From Diadema setosum (lineage: Eukaryota; Echinodermata; Echinoidea; Diadematoida; Diadematidae), in the NCBI GenBank assembly GCA_033980235.1, contig CM067059.1, forward strand, positions 21,550,494-21,614,493: a DNA stretch of 64,000 nt, read 5' to 3'. Positions 1 to 10,400 of the stretch are shown here, one piece after another. Numbering within the stretch: the first letter of the stretch is position 1; each line of letters begins with the position of its first letter. The translations under genes were made by a program, and so were the position numbers. The notes beneath the pieces are model-generated. The model had not been told where the DNA came from and made no database searches. It worked only from the letters and a program-made list of their open reading frames with translations.

Positions 1-1118
1 TCTATCATCTCCCGAAATTTCGAAGCTAAATGATCAAAGGAAAGGCAAGAAATCAGTGTTTTTCTGGGCCATGATTTTCTGACTTTCAACGTAACAAAAA
101 CGTGTCCGAAGATTTGGATTTAGCGCCGCAGCTAGACTCTGCCCCTAGCAACGAGGGAGTGATCTTAATGGTCAGTGCGTGGCATCCTAATTACTGATTG
201 GTCGTGCATAGACCGCTGGCACTAAGCTTGAATGAACATCGGGAGGTCGCTAAGAGCATGCTTTCTATTGTCAAGCGGTGAAAACTGTCTCGCCTCCCCT
301 TGATCATGATGGCGTCGGAAGGTAAACTTTGAAGGCGTTTTTCTCGAAACTCTGATTTCCTAAACCACTTGACATGCGCTAATAAAATCATCTATATCTC
401 CACTACTGAGTACTTTTATAAGTTGTGCTATATATGAAATTAAAGCGGAAGAGTAGGGGCCTAATGTCATGCCATTTTCAGAAAATTGTCCTACCCCGAC
501 TTTCGGATCCTTTTGTTGTAGAGGGTCACATATGTCATTTAAGGATTCACAGTAAATGCATCCTTTCAAAGCAAATACTGACTTTAGCCCAAGAATTACT
601 GAACTTTTACCATCTGCTGAAAAGAGTGCTAGTAGTGACAAAGTTAGCTGCTTTCATCTGTGATAAATGTTAAGGGGGATTGGGGGGGGGGGACCTTTGA
701 CAAGCTGAATCAGACAGTGAATGAATTACAGGACAAATAAACAAAAACAAGCAAAGCGGTCTTGTTCTATGCATTCTGGTATTAATTTTGACAACATGGC
801 TCTTTTTTTTTTTAGAAAAACAAGCATGAAACAATGTGATATTAATGATGGTAGTCAATCAACATATATCATATGTGTAAAGGTATGGGTCAGAAAGAGG
901 TATGATTGATCATCTATATGTAAATGATTGTTTGAGATTCTCTTTGCTGGAAAGATGCAGTAACAATACAGACTAGTCATTTGTCAATTTTGGTAGAAAG
1001 TGCTGATATTTGTGTAGCAGCAGCTGAAGGTGATGGGTTCCATGAGTTCCACAGTGCCAGTTTATCAGCAGCTTCACTCATTATTTCCTCCTTCTCTTTA
1101 TCTTGTGGTGCCATGCAG
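1..1118 (+). other. DNAL1 intron (upstream of the first visible exon)
   Basis: I see no coding exon here. Short open frames on both strands show no family resemblance. A poly-G run sits near 685 and a poly-T run near 803. The last 30 bases are pyrimidine-rich and end in the AG acceptor at 1117-1118. Confidence 0.7.
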
Positions 1119-1209
1119 GTCCTGTACATGTCCAACAATTCTGTGAAGGAGTGGGCAGAGTTTGACAAGCTACAGCAGCTGCCTTGCCTCGTTGAACTCG
1201 TCTTTGTTG
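1119..1209 (+). CDS. DNAL1: DNAL1 coding exon (LRR end, [12 protein letters not shown])
   Basis: The 91-bp exon starts in phase 0 after ...CCATGCAG at 1118 and ends with a single G before the donor GTCAGT at 1210. It encodes the last leucine-rich repeat and the start of the cap helix ([20 protein letters not shown], then [10 protein letters not shown]). The preceding exon must end on a codon boundary and is outside the window. Confidence 0.95.
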
Positions 1210-3674
1210 GTCAGTATTGTTTTGCTTTGTTTTGTTTAGCTGAGTGCAGATTCAATATGTCAGTCCTCTATTACTAACATTTTCAGAGAGCTCATAGGTA
1301 CCTAAAAAAAAATTGTAAGTGCATGATTGTATCTTAAGCTATGTTTGAACATTGGTTACATTTCTTGATGGTGAAGAAAAGACACAACATAACACATTAA
1401 ATCTTGATTATTGATAGATGAACCTATTAAATTTTCACTGGACACGGCTTAATTTATTGCAGAGTCATTACACAAGGATTTCATGAGCTAAGTAATGAAT
1501 ATAAAAAAATCTCAGGAACATAACATGAAGAGCAATGTAGCAATAGTGGAATTGTGAGCAGCAAGCTAATTAGACGGTTCATAGCCTGTAATCTAGGTGG
1601 ACGATGCAAAAATTGTCTTTGCTGTTATGCTATCAATAAACGTCTCATGCGGAAAGATTTCTGATGCGGCAGAATTACGAACAGTGGAAGCATCCACTCG
1701 TCTTGCTTTACTCCTCGTTTTCTTATTATTGATTTTGAATCAGCGGCAGTTTTTGTGCGAAAAACTGCCACCAATTAATAGTCGGTAATAAGAAGACGAC
1801 TAAAGACAGATGAGTGAATAACAGGGGTGAATGCTTCGAGCACATCCACTGTTCATAGTCTCGCCAGACATATCGCTTAGCAACGACAATAGTCTCGCTG
1901 CATCAGACATTTTACATAACCGCATAGACAATAGCTGCATCCTCCACGTAGATTATAGGCTAGGGAGTTCATACAGCTCACCAAATTACATTGTTACATT
2001 ATACAAAGTAATTACTTTGTTGTATTGGATAGATTTAAAAAGAGAAACACAGTTTAGGTTATTTCTGACCCTGCTATTAGTTGAAATGAATTTCTTGTGG
2101 GGATTACCTGACCCTGTAAACAAGCCTAAGTCGTAAAGTACAAGTAGGCTTTTTGTTTATACACTCATTTACCCCACATTTTAAAAGGCCTATCAGCAGT
2201 TGTCTTTTGTATGACCCATGTGACCTGTTTCCATGTCATGCAATGCATGACCTTTGACCCTTTCAGTGCCAATACTACGTTCTCGTATCTTCCCCAATCT
2301 ATTGCGAACATCCTTCACCTTCCATGAGTGCAAGCCATCAATGTCTGCTTCTTCAGAGATGTACTTGACAAGGGTTTGGTCAGGGTTTCTCAAGTCCTGT
2401 ATGCTCACAGCTTTTATTTAGGTATCTTCCCAGTAAGTGTTCATGCAGGGATGCTTCACACATGGGTCACATTTCATAAAAGATGTTAGGATGGCAACTC
2501 TTGCTGGAATAGCAACTTCCCATAGCAAAAGCCAATCATAAAGCTGGATTGTTTGTCGTTACCTGCATGGCAATTGCCATTCCAGCAAGAGTTGCTATCA
2601 TATCATCAACTTTTTATGAAATGGGGCCCTGATGTTCAGACACTGGCAGTCTGCATTTCTTTGTGCTTGTGTTTAAATGTATCACCGATAAGTATTCCGC
2701 AAAGGATATTTCTTAACGATATATCATGTCTGGGTCTTCACAGGCAACCCTCTGGAGGAGAAGCACTCAGCAGAAGGAGACTTTAGGGATCAGGTCACCA
2801 AGAGGTTACCAGGACTCAAGAAGCTAGATGGTCAGTTTTTTCTCTGATTTGTTCTTATTTTTTCCCCCTTTCATATATATTTTCTTTGCTACTTTCTGAT
2901 TTTCATCATATCTTGATATATACTTTTGTATACACCAAATGCTATGCCATGTGTGAGCCATGTGCTATTTGCCCCCCCCCCCCCGAAAAAAAAAAAATAT
3001 AAACTCTGATCTCAACAGGAATGTGACATGCAAGCATACATTTCTCCATGCAGTGCTGTACTCTGCAATCGCAAATTTAACCACTCGCGAAATTGTCGTG
3101 AAGTCCTGATTCACAAAAAATTAGACTCACTAAAAATACAGTATTATATGGCGTACAGTACTCTATCTCAATTTTGCTTTGTATTTGACTCGGCCAGAAT
3201 ATTGGAAATAGATATTTGAAAGTATTTAGCAGGCAGGAAATGCTGAAACAAAGTAGGTGGTATATGCTACTTGAAATATACATGAATACCTCCTATGTCA
3301 TCATAAGTCCTAATTGCTAAGTATTTTTGGGCTGTCACATCTACAAAATATTAATTGATTCATTTTCTGACCAATTATTTTTTGGAGTAGTTCCCTTATT
3401 CGTTCATGATTTAATGAGTATCCAAAGTATGGACCAGAAATTACATTGCAGTCAAGATCTGCGATATGCTAATTCTTTCTGAGCAAATGCTCAAAAGGAG
3501 GGGGTTTCCTAATATTTAAACTGCTGTATGTGTTAACTGGTAATATTCTTGTTTTAATTCAGCGCTGCTACTAAATACAGCTGGATATTTCCTACCCCCA
3601 AAATTATCATTTTTCTGTTTTTCTGTGCAGGTGTGACTGTCATCAAGCAAGATGAGGAGGAAGAAGAAGACTAG
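1119..3674 (+). CDS. DNAL1: DNAL1, axonemal dynein light chain 1 (3' part: last three coding exons)
   Basis: This is the C-terminal 73 residues of the leucine-rich-repeat light chain that binds the motor domain of an outer-arm dynein heavy chain in motile cilia and flagella. The coding exons are 1119-1209, 2744-2830 and 3631-3674, all with GT-AG junctions and an unbroken frame. Recognisable family signatures are [34 protein letters not shown] and LKKLDGVTVIK, followed by the acidic tail QDEEEEED and TAG at 3672. The vertebrate protein is about 190 residues, so roughly the first 115 residues lie to the left of the window; I found no earlier exon in 1-1118. The gene runs convergently towards the ELM2-SANT gene on the other strand. 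The identification comes from remembered family sequence and was not searched. Confidence 0.95.
1577..1972. mobile_element. Foldback (imperfect palindrome) element in a DNAL1 intron
   Basis: The left arm, starting TAGCCTGTAATCTAGGTGGA at 1582, reappears as an imperfect reverse complement in the right arm that ends near 1965 (CCACGTAGATTATAGGCTAG). Further matching blocks nest inwards, and the tip is a tight hairpin GGCAGTTTTT/AAAAACTGCC at 1745-1770. It has no coding capacity and looks like a non-autonomous foldback transposon about 390 bp long. The rest of this intron (1210-2743) shows only the small MITE at 2471. Confidence 0.7.
2471..2622. mobile_element. MITE with terminal inverted repeats (ATTTCATAAA...)
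   Basis: The ends ATTTCATAAA and TTTATGAAAT are inverted. Inside them, GGCAACTCTTGCTGGAAT at about 2492 is mirrored by ATTCCAGCAAGAGTTGC at about 2580. This 152-bp non-coding unit resembles a short DNA-transposon derivative. It lies 120 bp upstream of a DNAL1 acceptor. Confidence 0.7.
2744..2830 (+). CDS. DNAL1: DNAL1 coding exon (GNPLEEKHS)
   Basis: The 87-bp exon lies between the acceptor ...TCTTCACAG and the donor GTCAGT. Its first two bases complete a Gly codon. It encodes [20 protein letters not shown] and LPGLKKLD and leaves one base for the next exon, so exon phases match on both sides. Confidence 0.95.
3001..3160. mobile_element. Dispersed MITE family, copy 1 (CTGTAAA-type ends, TA target)
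   Basis: The core GTGACATGCAAGCATACATT, CTCGCGAAATTGTCG and TTAGACTCAC is shared with copies at 13862-14110 and 19494-19712. The right end is ...GTACAGTA, as in the other copies. The left end here is degraded into poly-C and poly-A. No coding content is visible in the rest of this intron (2831-3630). Confidence 0.65.
3631..3674 (+). CDS. DNAL1: DNAL1 terminal coding exon
   Basis: After the acceptor ...TTCTGTGCAG the exon encodes [14 protein letters not shown] and stops at TAG 3672-3674. The acidic C-terminus is typical of the family. Confidence 0.95.
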
Positions 3675-4090
3675 ATCTAGCAATGGTTGACGGTCAACAA
3701 AAGACAAAAACCATCCTGAACTGATTTTAATAGAACCATTGAGTGTCTCCGTCCTGGAATCTTCCGTTACCCAAGCTCTAAAGTCTGTCTGTAGTGCCAC
3801 GGAAAGTGGCGCCTCTGTTGACCAGAAGCAAGCTGATGCCATGCACCCATCGTGCGTTGCAGATGCCATCATGGCCTCACGCCCTGAAGTGCCTCCCATC
3901 CCGTTTTCGATGTGGATGTTGCATTGTGTAGTGGATCCCAGAGGAAGAACCACCCGCGATGATACATGTCCGAATGCTGTACAAGTTGCAGAGAGTCGCA
4001 TCCTGTCTAGCACTCCTTTTGATGACACCACAATCTGGCCTGCTTTTGCCATTCCACATTCACGTGGCATTATTCTTGGTACTCTTCTTG

Positions 4091-4128
4091 TTGCAACTGA
4101 TTGACAAATTGCCCTGCATCGATGTAAA
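4091..4128. repeat. Half copy of the 50356-50456 hairpin repeat
   Basis: TTGCAACTGATTGACAAATT followed by GCCCTGCATCGATGTA matches one arm of the intact 101-bp hairpin at 50356-50456 almost base for base. Only one arm is present, inside the DNAL1 3' UTR. Confidence 0.75.
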
Positions 4129-4914
4129 AATTGCCCTACATGAACTCTTCTTGTTGTTCTTTAAAGCCAGAGTTTGGATGTCTTTGATGAGAAGAGCTTT
4201 TACAAGTATTTTTTTTTCTCATTCCATTTCTTTTTCCAGTCAGATTAATGTCTACACTAGGCCCTTGTTCTAAGTAAGTGAGATACCTCTCAGGAATAGG
4301 TAAACATATCCACAAAGTTTGCATGACCGCAGTGAGAACATAGGTTATCAATGAAAGTGTAAGATGCCGATGTGTAGGTCCGGTATTGGATGACATGTGC
4401 CACATGAAATAGTGTGCATTATGTTGCGTCCATCTTCACTATACATTAAAAAGACATTTTCCAGTTTCTTTCTAACCCAACCACCCATCCCCCTTATCCC
4501 TGGCAGGATATCTAGAATAATAAGCTATGTGATTTTGCACTCTAATTGTCAGTGAACCTCCGCCTCCAAGGTCAGTTATAGCTCGTCATTTTTTGGATCA
4601 TATACCGTAAAAGGTTTTTTTTTTTTTTTTTTTTTCTTATATGTATCATCATTTTATGTTTTGATTCCATGGCCTTCAAAAAATGCAAAATTAGTCTTAC
4701 ATTGCAGAGCATTAAAAAAATAACTCGCACGAAAATTTCACTCGTACAGTATTACCGGTAGCTATTAAGAATTTCACATGATCTTGGCAGTGGTTCATGT
4801 TGAACACTCTATGGCACTCTAATGCATGACACATTATATAGATGGATGACTGGCGGGGGAGGGAACATTTGGTACATGTTCCCGACAACAAAAGTCATCA
4901 TCTGTTGTATTATA

Positions 4915-5145
4915 TGGGTTAGTCAAATCACCAGCGTTTCACATTGTATGGAATAGGCAAATCCTATCGATTGCGTGAAAAATATGATCGTTCAATCGTT
5001 TGGTATCGTTTGTCATTTGTTACGTGAAATTATTTTCCCATGGGAGAACATTACAAAAATGTTTTGCCCGTGGGTAAACATAAACAATGTGCCTCCATCA
5101 CATGACTGTGTTTAGCCAATCACAAATTGGTATTTGACTAACCCA
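4915..5145. mobile_element. MITE with TGGGTTAGTCAAAT terminal inverted repeats
   Basis: The left end TGGGTTAGTCAAAT is mirrored by ATTTGACTAACCCA at the right end, giving a 231-bp non-coding element. It lies in the presumed DNAL1 3' UTR. No clear target duplication is visible. Confidence 0.75.
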
Positions 5146-5641
5146 TTTAATATTGTTTCTTATTTATTTTTGTATTCTTTTTCCATACCAGACCAGGTTG
5201 GATTTTGAAATCATTCATAGTTATGTCACTTATTCCAGTTTACCCCCGATTCTCTTGAGTAGAATATAATGGCTGATCCTCAAGAATAACTTTGTTGCTC
5301 TCTGATGGAGGAAAAAAGAGAAGGATATTTCATCATATAATTGCCCAAGGCTAAACTTAAATGAGTTTAAATTTGCGGGTGAAGACAGTGCCTTAGTACT
5401 GGCCTTACCTAAAAGGAATAGAGACAGAGCAGTTGGTATATTGTGCTACAAACATAAATGCAGTGCTCTTGTGGACATTCCTAGATGAGAGTTTTACCAG
5501 TTTATCTAGATCTTAAATTCATGGTGGTAATGTCTCTAGCAATGCTCTTGTACATGTACGTAATATTTGAAATTTTGCCTCCTGAAACTGTCCATATCTT
5601 TGTATAAAGTGTTTACAGTGTATCAACAAACATATTATGTA

Positions 5642-5647
5642 AATAAA
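5642..5647 (+). terminator. Candidate polyadenylation signal of DNAL1 (AATAAA)
   Basis: A canonical AATAAA is followed within 30 bases by the T-rich stretch GTTTTCTTTATAC. It is about 2 kb after the stop codon. ATTAAA at 4445 is an alternative proximal site. Confidence 0.45.
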
Positions 5648-5665
5648 GAGAATAACATGATGTCA

Positions 5666-7400
5666 ATGTTTTCTTTATACTGTACATAATATGCTTGTAT
5701 AGCTATCGTCTCACATACAGACTTCTTAGGTATTGAGGTGTATTTCATATCCCCTTTTCAAATCGAGTATATAATTAGTCATGTATCACTAAACATTGGC
5801 ATTTAAACCTTTTAGAACTGGTGTCAACATGAGGGAGAAAGAATTGTGGTGACACCATGTGTATGTAGTCCTTAACCGGATCGTTGTTTAGCAGAAGAAG
5901 AGCCTAGAAAAAGGAGAATTGAAGAGGGAAGCGACATATGGGGATTGTAAGGAGGGCAAAAGGTGAAGAGTGGGGGACAGTAATGGGCTGGAAGTTGAAG
6001 TTGCACGAGTGGAGATGGTAGAGAAAGGAACAGAGAGAGCGGTAATGAAGAATTGAGTGAGAATCAAGTAAGATGTCCGGACATCGTTAGGAGGAGAAAG
6101 ATCAAATAGAAGGGAAGAGGAAGAGGGAGGAGTTGAAGGTTTGGAAAATCATGGAGATAGGAGAGAGAAGTGAAGATTCATGAAACCAAGAGAAGAACGA
6201 AGAAGGTGTCAACATATTTAGAGGGGAATGAAACACAAGTATACGTGTGGATTGAGTGAATGCAGCAATATCATTAGAACACAGCTGTGAAGTTTTAAGG
6301 AAAATCACAAAATCTGTTCAGAAGTCATCATTCTTTGTTTTGGTGCAGCCATCATTGGTTAAGAAGACTAGCTTCACTTCGTGACATCATGTAGGTACGA
6401 TGTATAAAGAAAATATCAAGACAATTAAAAAAATTAATAAAAGTACACATTCCCTAAACTTGTAACCGACATGATAAAAGTACATTGTAATAGTATTCCC
6501 CTGCTTTCTGAAAGAGGCAGGTCAAGTACTATTTCATGTTACTAGAAAAATGGAAAGTACTGCAGTTTCTTTATTTAAAGGTGACTGTACTTTATTGTAG
6601 CAAGCTTTAGATTTGTGATGCGAATGTCAAGACCACGCTAATTAAGCAAATACTGGTATTCTGCGCATGCGTGAGACAGCCGTTTCCATTATCCAACCCA
6701 GGAGGCTGCATCGTCTTAGCATTCACATCGCAGATCTAAAGCTTGCTATTGTTTTCCATACATGTGATGTCACGAAGTGTTGTCGTCTTTTCATCCAGCC
6801 ATGTCTACACCAAAACTAAAAATTCATACCTTTTGAATTTTCCTTTAAAAAGGTTCTGTGACACACAAATGCATGTTGATATATGTTGATTCATGATACC
6901 CTCAACATCACTTATGCAGTGAAACGAATATCTAGAAACTTTCCATGTATTTAAAAATAATTTGTCTTCTATTTTTTCTTCAGATCACTAGGGTACGCCC
7001 ACAAAAAAACCTTCCAAACCAATATTCTTGTTGTGACCTCATCCGTCAATCATTGCTAAAGTACTGATATGTTTAACAAAAGAATTTGGCATGCATCTTC
7101 CCCCCGACTCGGCATAACTTGCATGTTTCTGTGCTACTAATGTGACTATCAAAAGACACGGCGAGGGAACATGCAAGTTATGCTCGGTCTCGGGGAGGGC
7201 ATTCTTCTCATATTGCTACATTCTCTCAATTCACATATAGAGCTGAGTTTAATTCCTTTTGTCTATCATAAAAAAAAAAAACATAATATATTGACTCTCG
7301 CCATAATAATGAGATCACAACCCAACTTCATAAAAGAAGGACACAGACACACAGGAAGTACCACTCTGCAAGCTCATAGTTTGTATATATTGAAATAAAA
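5666..7400. other. Intergenic region between the two convergent genes
   Basis: A purine-rich stretch (GA-rich, 5880-6190) and the foldback element at 6335-6822 are the only structures I see. No coding exon is recognisable. CCCCGACTCGGCATAACTTGC at about 7104 is mirrored by GCAAGTTATGCTCGG at about 7173, so a further small inverted-repeat element spans roughly 7090-7195. Confidence 0.5.
6335..6822. mobile_element. Foldback element in the intergenic region
   Basis: About 60 bp at the left end, with TTTTGGTGCAGCCAT and CACTTCGTGACATCATGTA, is inverted at the right end (ATGTGATGTCACGAAGTG...CAAAACTAAA). A second inverted pair lies inside: AGCAAGCTTTAGATTTGTGA at about 6600 and GATCTAAAGCTTGCTA at about 6733. 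It has no coding capacity. Confidence 0.7.
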
Positions 7401-7406
7401 CATCCA

Positions 7407-7412
7407 TTTATT
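7407..7412 (-). terminator. Candidate distal polyadenylation signal of the ELM2-SANT gene
   Basis: AATAAA on the - strand is followed, 60-70 bases on, by the GT-rich stretch TTCCTGTGTGTCTGTGTCC (7335-7355 region), a plausible downstream element. A nearer - strand AATAAA lies at 12769-12774. The choice between them cannot be made from sequence alone. Confidence 0.3.
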
Positions 7413-10400
7413 TCAATCTTAAAATGATAATATGCATTTCTTATACATAACTGCTTTGCTTTTCTTAAAATATGCATGTATATCAAGGTACAAATATAGA
7501 ATTAAGAAGCAAAAAGTGAGCACTTGCTTACAACTTGATTATACTGACTTCATTACAATCACATTACATGGTAATACATTTCGGGATGGGAGTTTTTCAA
7601 CTCCCATAGAGCTTGACATTTGCATCAAATCACTTGCAAAAGTAGAAAATAATTCTCGCTTTGGAAAAAAACGGAAATGGAAACATTGTTGACTTCAATT
7701 GTACATAAGATGTTATACTTACAAAAGGCAGTTCATCTCATCATTCGATAATTCAATTTGCAATAATGCCTGTAACGCCTGCAGGAAAGGAACATGAGAA
7801 AGTTATGAAGAGACAGAGGTCTACCCTAAGAGATCTCAACATGTATGACACAGCAAATAAAACCATAACTGTCTGCCCTCATACAGAATTACTGAGGGTT
7901 CAGCTATGAAAGCGTTAAAGTTGATCAGAATTCTGCAAGATTTAACACACTCAGGCAGAAAACGGAATATATATTTTTGTATATTCTACCTATGTCTTTA
8001 CAAGGGCACAGCCCGAGTCTTTCAAACCCCTGCCCTAACAGGGACCAAGTGACATTGGTTGGAGCTCAACATGATGCCATGTCAAGTCCACTTGCTCACA
8101 GAAACGTCTTAGTCGCACAGACTTCGCTGTTACTTTCACTGTGAGTTATGTATAAAAGATACTCTGCTACTCCTTCGATGAACTGCCCTTACCCTACCAT
8201 CGACAAGATCTAACACGCGCTAGAGAGCGAGCCACAGTTACACCCTTGGAAGGGTGTTAGTCTTAATTCCAGACTGTGTTCTTCTTGAAATGTACTCCAT
8301 GATGTGTCGGCCATCACATTTAAGTCATATCCACTCACATGCCTTGGGGCTTACAAAAATACCTGCCACACTCATTAAGATGTGGTGTTCAGGGAAAGAC
8401 CTACACCAAAGTCCTGACTGGTAGATGGGCCACACCAATCAAGTGACATGACTGATAGATTGTCACATATAACCCAAAACCTGAATTACAGTTTCTCTCA
8501 TTATCAATGAAAAACATCCTGGTGGCAATTTAAATCAGGACCATATATCATTATGCTCTTTTTTAGTCAGTGATGCTACTTTAAAAAAGAAACATGGTTC
8601 TTGATATTTGAGAAAAATTCAACATTAATCTCTGCACCTCAGGGATACATTTTTCAGAACATTGCATTAACAAAAAACAAAACAAAACAAAATTGTAATA
8701 CATTTGTAAGTTAATATCTCATGTTACACAGCATCACACTTCACCGTGATGTTTGAATGCTTTGGCACAAAGTTTGATTTGCTACAATTTTGGAAATTTT
8801 AAAATGATTAGACAGGGATTATGAGGGAAAAAAAATAGCCTCAATACAATAACATGACAAACACAACGCTATCAATGACTGCCTGGTGGATGAACATTTT
8901 GCAATTAACTGCTTATCTTTTTTTATTATTATTATCATTACTATATTTCATAATGTGGTGCCATTTGGTGAATGGTAGGACTGGAAAAATGACCATTGAC
9001 AGATTGATTTTAGTGACAGCTTAAAAAAATTCTTCAAATTCTGAACTATTTCGAGGATTGTGTAAATGGCAATGGGCACATGAAAATCACATTTTCAAAG
9101 TCATGGGTTGCAAAGCAAAGTACGCTGCTGATAACATCCCCAAAGATAATCCTGGATGGTTCATTCATGGACCATTTTTGGCTCAAACACAAGAAAAAAG
9201 AAATACATCAAACACTGTATAGGCTCACTATATATATTCATAATATCAAGATCACATAAGAACATAGCGATGAACAACTCTGAAAAAATACAACTCATAA
9301 AACTGATTACGTTCAAGATATTTCAAGACACTTTTTTTTCTTCAATATAAATTTAATAAAATATAAAATATCACATAATTTCATCTTGTGTACAACTAGA
9401 GACGATTCAGATGTATGATTGCATTTTGATAACTATGTCTGGCATGAAGGTCACGCAAGCACGTGTCGGCAAACTTGACTAGCATTTCCATCTAGGCTGT
9501 GCAGAGTATTGTTCATTTTTCGTATTTTTTTTTTTTAATAACTAGTACTCGAGTGCCAAGAGACTGTTAAACCTAGCACAGCACTTTCCTATCGCATGTC
9601 TTCATACAGCACAAGCCTACACTTGGGGGAAACACACCAACATGCATTTCAATAGAAAAATATGAAAAACCCCTCCCATATAATTCTATCTTCCCCATTG
9701 GATATCTCAAATCGTGTAAAAATAAGAAACTAAGAAAATCGCATTCCAGTTTTCTTCCATACTCTCTCTCTCCTTCTTTCTCTCTCTCTCACTAAACAAT
9801 CTCTCCCTCTCACACGATTACCCCAGTGATCAAAAAGTTGTTTTAATTCTGTCTTTCAGTCCACACACTTGATTGGTCATTAAATATTGCACAATACTAT
9901 ACATTGGTCAGCCCAAAGATGCACTTTGCTCTTCCCATTCTTTCTCCTTTCTTCTGTCACTCCAACTCTCTCTCTCTCTCTCTCGTTCCCTCTCTCTCTC
10001 TCCACTCCCACCCCTTCCTCTGCTCATCTACAAACAGTTTAAAAATTACAACTTGTATCATAGAATATATATGTACAATTTTACAAAGAAACAGAATGCA
10101 CGCACACACATACACACCATCACCCATACACACACACACAACGCACACACAACAGACAAACCCATAACACACATACCTGTTAGAACTTCTATAAGTCACT
10201 TCTTTGATGTGAAAGGGCACACATTCAAACTGCTTGGTGAAATGCATACAATGTTCTTAACAAAAGCAGCGTGCCAATGACTCTCCTGCCACCCCACTAC
10301 CTGCCTGGCTTTCTGCATATGATGCATATTTCAAGACACCTCCCTGAGCTCTGAAGTAAAATTTCTTTCATTTCCTCGTTCTCCCCTCCGATTTCCTTTC

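Larger units (their letters stand above)
3675..5665 (+). other. DNAL1: DNAL1 3' untranslated region
   Basis: This is non-coding sequence after the DNAL1 stop. A proximal ATTAAA lies at 4445-4450. A canonical AATAAA at 5642-5647 is followed by a T-rich stretch, and I take it as the distal cleavage signal. The region contains the repeat fragments at 4091 and 4915 and a T-run at 4616-4635. The 3' end is inferred from signals only. Confidence 0.5.

Noticed and set aside
9873..10280. 135-residue open frame and its antisense partner
   Set aside because: Both cross CT and CA microsatellites and have no other support.
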